DNA of 6,867 nt. Origin: Actinomycetota bacterium. GTDB lineage: Bacteria; Actinomycetota; Acidimicrobiia; Acidimicrobiales; BP-101. Positions within the stretch are counted from its first letter, which is position 1; each line of letters opens with the position of its first letter. Shown here in pieces: positions 6,101-6,867 of the stretch. The notes under the pieces are model-generated. The model made no database searches. It had not been told where the DNA came from and saw only the letters and a program-made list of their open reading frames with translations. The position numbers and the translations under genes are program-made. Location: contig JAUTXA010000151.1 in assembly GCA_030838265.1 (NCBI GenBank), positions 1-6,867 on the forward strand. Direction: 5' to 3'.

Positions 6101-6867
6101 CCACTGGTGGACGCAGCTGGCCGCCGGGTCGACCACCGACGCCCAGATCAACTATGCCCGGACCCGCCTGGCCATCCTCGACGTGGCCGAGGGCCACTGG
6201 GACAGGGCCGACACCGAGCTGGCCGCCTTGCTGGCCGATGCCAAGCGACGGGCCGGCCGCTTCGGCCCCGACGAAGCCCAGGGGTATCTGGCCCGCTCGG
6301 CGCTGGCTGACCTGCGCAGCCAGCTGGGCGACCATGCGGGCGCCCTCGCCGTGTTCGAGGATTACGAGGCTCTCACCGACCGCGAGGTGTGGGCCAAAGG
6401 GGGCACGGCCCTCGACGCCAGCCGGGCCACCGTGAGCCTGTCGGGTGTCTACCGGCGAGCCGGGCGGCTCGACGAGGCGCGGGCTGTCCTCGTCCCCGTC
6501 CTCGAAACGATGGTCGACGCCGGCGCTCGTCACGCCGAGGCCTGGATGCGCACCGAGCTGGCCCGCATCGAGTTCGCGGCCGGCGACCTCGACGCGGCCG
6601 ACGCCGAGGCCGAGCGCTCGACCCTGATCTACGACGCCTTGGGCGTGAACTACTTCTGGACGTACTCCCACGGCGTCAGGGCCGACGTCGCCGTGGCCCG
6701 CGGCCACTACAAGGCGGCGGCCGAGCTCGAGCGCCGCTTCCTCGCCGACAACCCGGCCGAGGAACGGCTGTACGGCTATGCCACCTGCTTCGAGCGGCTG
6801 GCTGTCGTCGCGGTGGCGGCCGGCTCGTTCGCCGATGCCGGCCGGCTGCTGGGCGCGGCCCAGGCCC
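3162..6867 (+). CDS. SARP/BTAD transcriptional regulator fused to class III nucleotide cyclase, STAND ATPase and TPR repeats (3' end cut)
   Basis: The frame is open for 1235 codons to the right edge. Residues 1-100 form a SARP-type winged helix (IRLLGALEV; RKSVQVLVSRLRKAL). BTAD spans about 101-249, followed by a Lys/Gly linker (GKGKGGKGK, 263-271). The cyclase domain, 273-439, has metal-binding D284 (FTDIEGST) and D327 (ELGDG). Its usual substrate-recognising Lys is Gln323, the partner Asp378 is kept, the transition-state Asn is His385, and Arg389 is kept. The STAND/NB-ARC-like ATPase starts at SFVGRDTEL, with Walker A GPGGAGKT (492-499), Walker B LVVLDN (D566), sensor TSRE (594-597) and GIPLAIELA (665-673). 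A winged-helix segment follows around W716 (GWSYDLLDEHERALFRRLA). From about 840 on are TPR-like helices. The last residues RLLGAAQA resemble sequence near the C-terminus of related proteins, so little may be missing. It is probably a cytoplasmic transcription regulator; ligand and targets are unknown. ATG 3162 is chosen from the domain edge. TTG 3144 is possible, with an in-frame stop at 3132 upstream. Confidence 0.95.
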   Translation, partial: MGGWIRLLGALEVIDADGRALDVGARKERLVLTTLAVAGGAPVSDDALVDLLWNEEPPPSARKSVQVLVSRLRKALVAVDGVALETVAGAYRLTLPVEGRDLDVVERLSAEAAAAVDHDDDHETAVARLAEAIALWRGPALAEARDIPQLRGEVARLDELQVSLVERRIDSQLALGQHADVLAELEARCAEHPFREGLWAARLLALYRAGRQADALRVYQEVRELLVDELGVDPGPELQSLEARILKQDPDLDWTPSTAGRAGKGKGGKGKALPSGTVTFCFTDIEGSTRLFQSLGERYAAVQTAQRQIVEEAITSHGGVVVQELGDGIFAAFAGASDALAGTLLAQQRLRDHDFGDGVDVRVRMGLHSAEATAHEGDYVALGVHQASRVGAAAHGGQIVASDTTAALASSRLPPESRLVDLGEHRLRDFDVPQRLYQLDHPSIAAEFPPLRVPSLAGHNLPAPRTSFVGRDTELLELAQLLEAHRLVSLVGPGGAGKTRLGTELALQVRDRYRDGVWLAELGAEPDPTRVAATVAVALGLPDDGADATDRVVNHLSTRQALVVLDNCEHLVDACADLVDAILSAGPEVTVVATSREALNVPGERTWPIPPLPIPGSGHLVPTDRLLGVASVRLFAERAALARPGFSLGDDNAQAVALICRRLDGIPLAIELAAARVAALSPEVLSRRLEHSLALLSRGSRTASPRQQTLTACIGWSYDLLDEHERALFRRLADLPGGTTLDMAEVVCAFGEIDGLDVLDSLGSLVDKSLVRVVDRDGMRRYAMLGTIRQFGLDELARFPDEAAELEERHRAWWLATGGTEQTPTPDDAPNVRQVLDQLLSSGDGDDALRAFVALDEWWVSPRLLREGLGWAQRGLAAATDPTVRRQAALLATRLAWLADESRLGLELVEVAKGLLGPDDDDDFLLATEFEGLHAWRSGSFEQARKAFEVLAADQGGDLEQAHNMLGLITYAAGDLVAARHWWTQLAAGSTTDAQINYARTRLAILDVAEGHWDRADTELAALLADAKRRAGRFGPDEAQGYLARSALADLRSQLGDHAGALAVFEDYEALTDREVWAKGGTALDASRATVSLSGVYRRAGRLDEARAVLVPVLETMVDAGARHAEAWMRTELARIEFAAGDLDAADAEAERSTLIYDALGVNYFWTYSHGVRADVAVARGHYKAAAELERRFLADNPAEERLYGYATCFERLAVVAVAAGSFADAGRLLGAAQA

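Noticed and set aside
3087..6707. A 1206-codon open frame on the minus strand opposite the large regulator
   Set aside because: Its codons align exactly with the sense codons, so a stop would need a sense TTA, CTA or TCA codon, which high-GC genes avoid. The product is Gly/Ala/Val/Gln repeats with no domain, while the sense strand has clear ordered domains.
1..6867. tRNA, rRNA, CRISPR array, transposase or attachment sites
   Set aside because: I saw no spaced repeat array, no recombinase or transposase motifs, no terminal inverted repeats and no RNA gene. The window is almost fully explained by four protein genes and short intergenic gaps.

Overview
The window is very GC-rich. Third codon positions in the real genes are almost all G or C, and TTA, CTA and TCA codons appear to be absent from the largest gene. 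This, together with an AfsR/SARP-type BTAD regulator and a LiaS/NarL-type sensor kinase with an actinobacterial architecture, points to an actinobacterium. An Acidimicrobiia-like lineage is my guess from codon style only. There are no RNA genes, CRISPR arrays, insertion sequences or integrases. It reads as a chromosomal regulatory neighbourhood.

Layout. (1) Positions 1-1726, minus strand: a membrane sensor histidine kinase with about eight membrane segments, a GAF-like linker, HisKA_3 and HATPase_c. Its C-terminus runs off the left edge, and a response regulator would be expected beyond it. (2) Positions 1727-1834: a divergent intergenic region with three copies of TCAGGG/CCCTGA arranged as overlapping inverted repeats, and a -10-like TACGGT placed so that the next gene could be leaderless. 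(3) Positions 1835-2077, plus strand: an 80-residue protein with one membrane segment. (4) Positions 2160-3077, plus strand: an uncharacterised soluble protein of 305 residues with a clear Shine-Dalgarno sequence. (5) Positions 3078-3161: a short gap with a compound hairpin and GTGA direct repeats. (6) Positions 3162-6867, plus strand: a giant one-protein regulator, open at the right edge. Its order is SARP winged helix, BTAD, class III nucleotide cyclase, STAND/NB-ARC-like ATPase and TPR-like helices.

How the parts may work together (inference). The kinase, acting with an unseen NarL-type response regulator, may control itself and the small membrane protein through the shared TCAGGG operator. 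The large regulator is a separate signal-integration protein that could bind DNA, bind or turn over nucleotides and switch through its ATPase. The 305-residue protein between the two has no assigned role. The most notable points are the domain order of the large regulator, the altered substrate-site residues in its cyclase domain, and the divergent operator.
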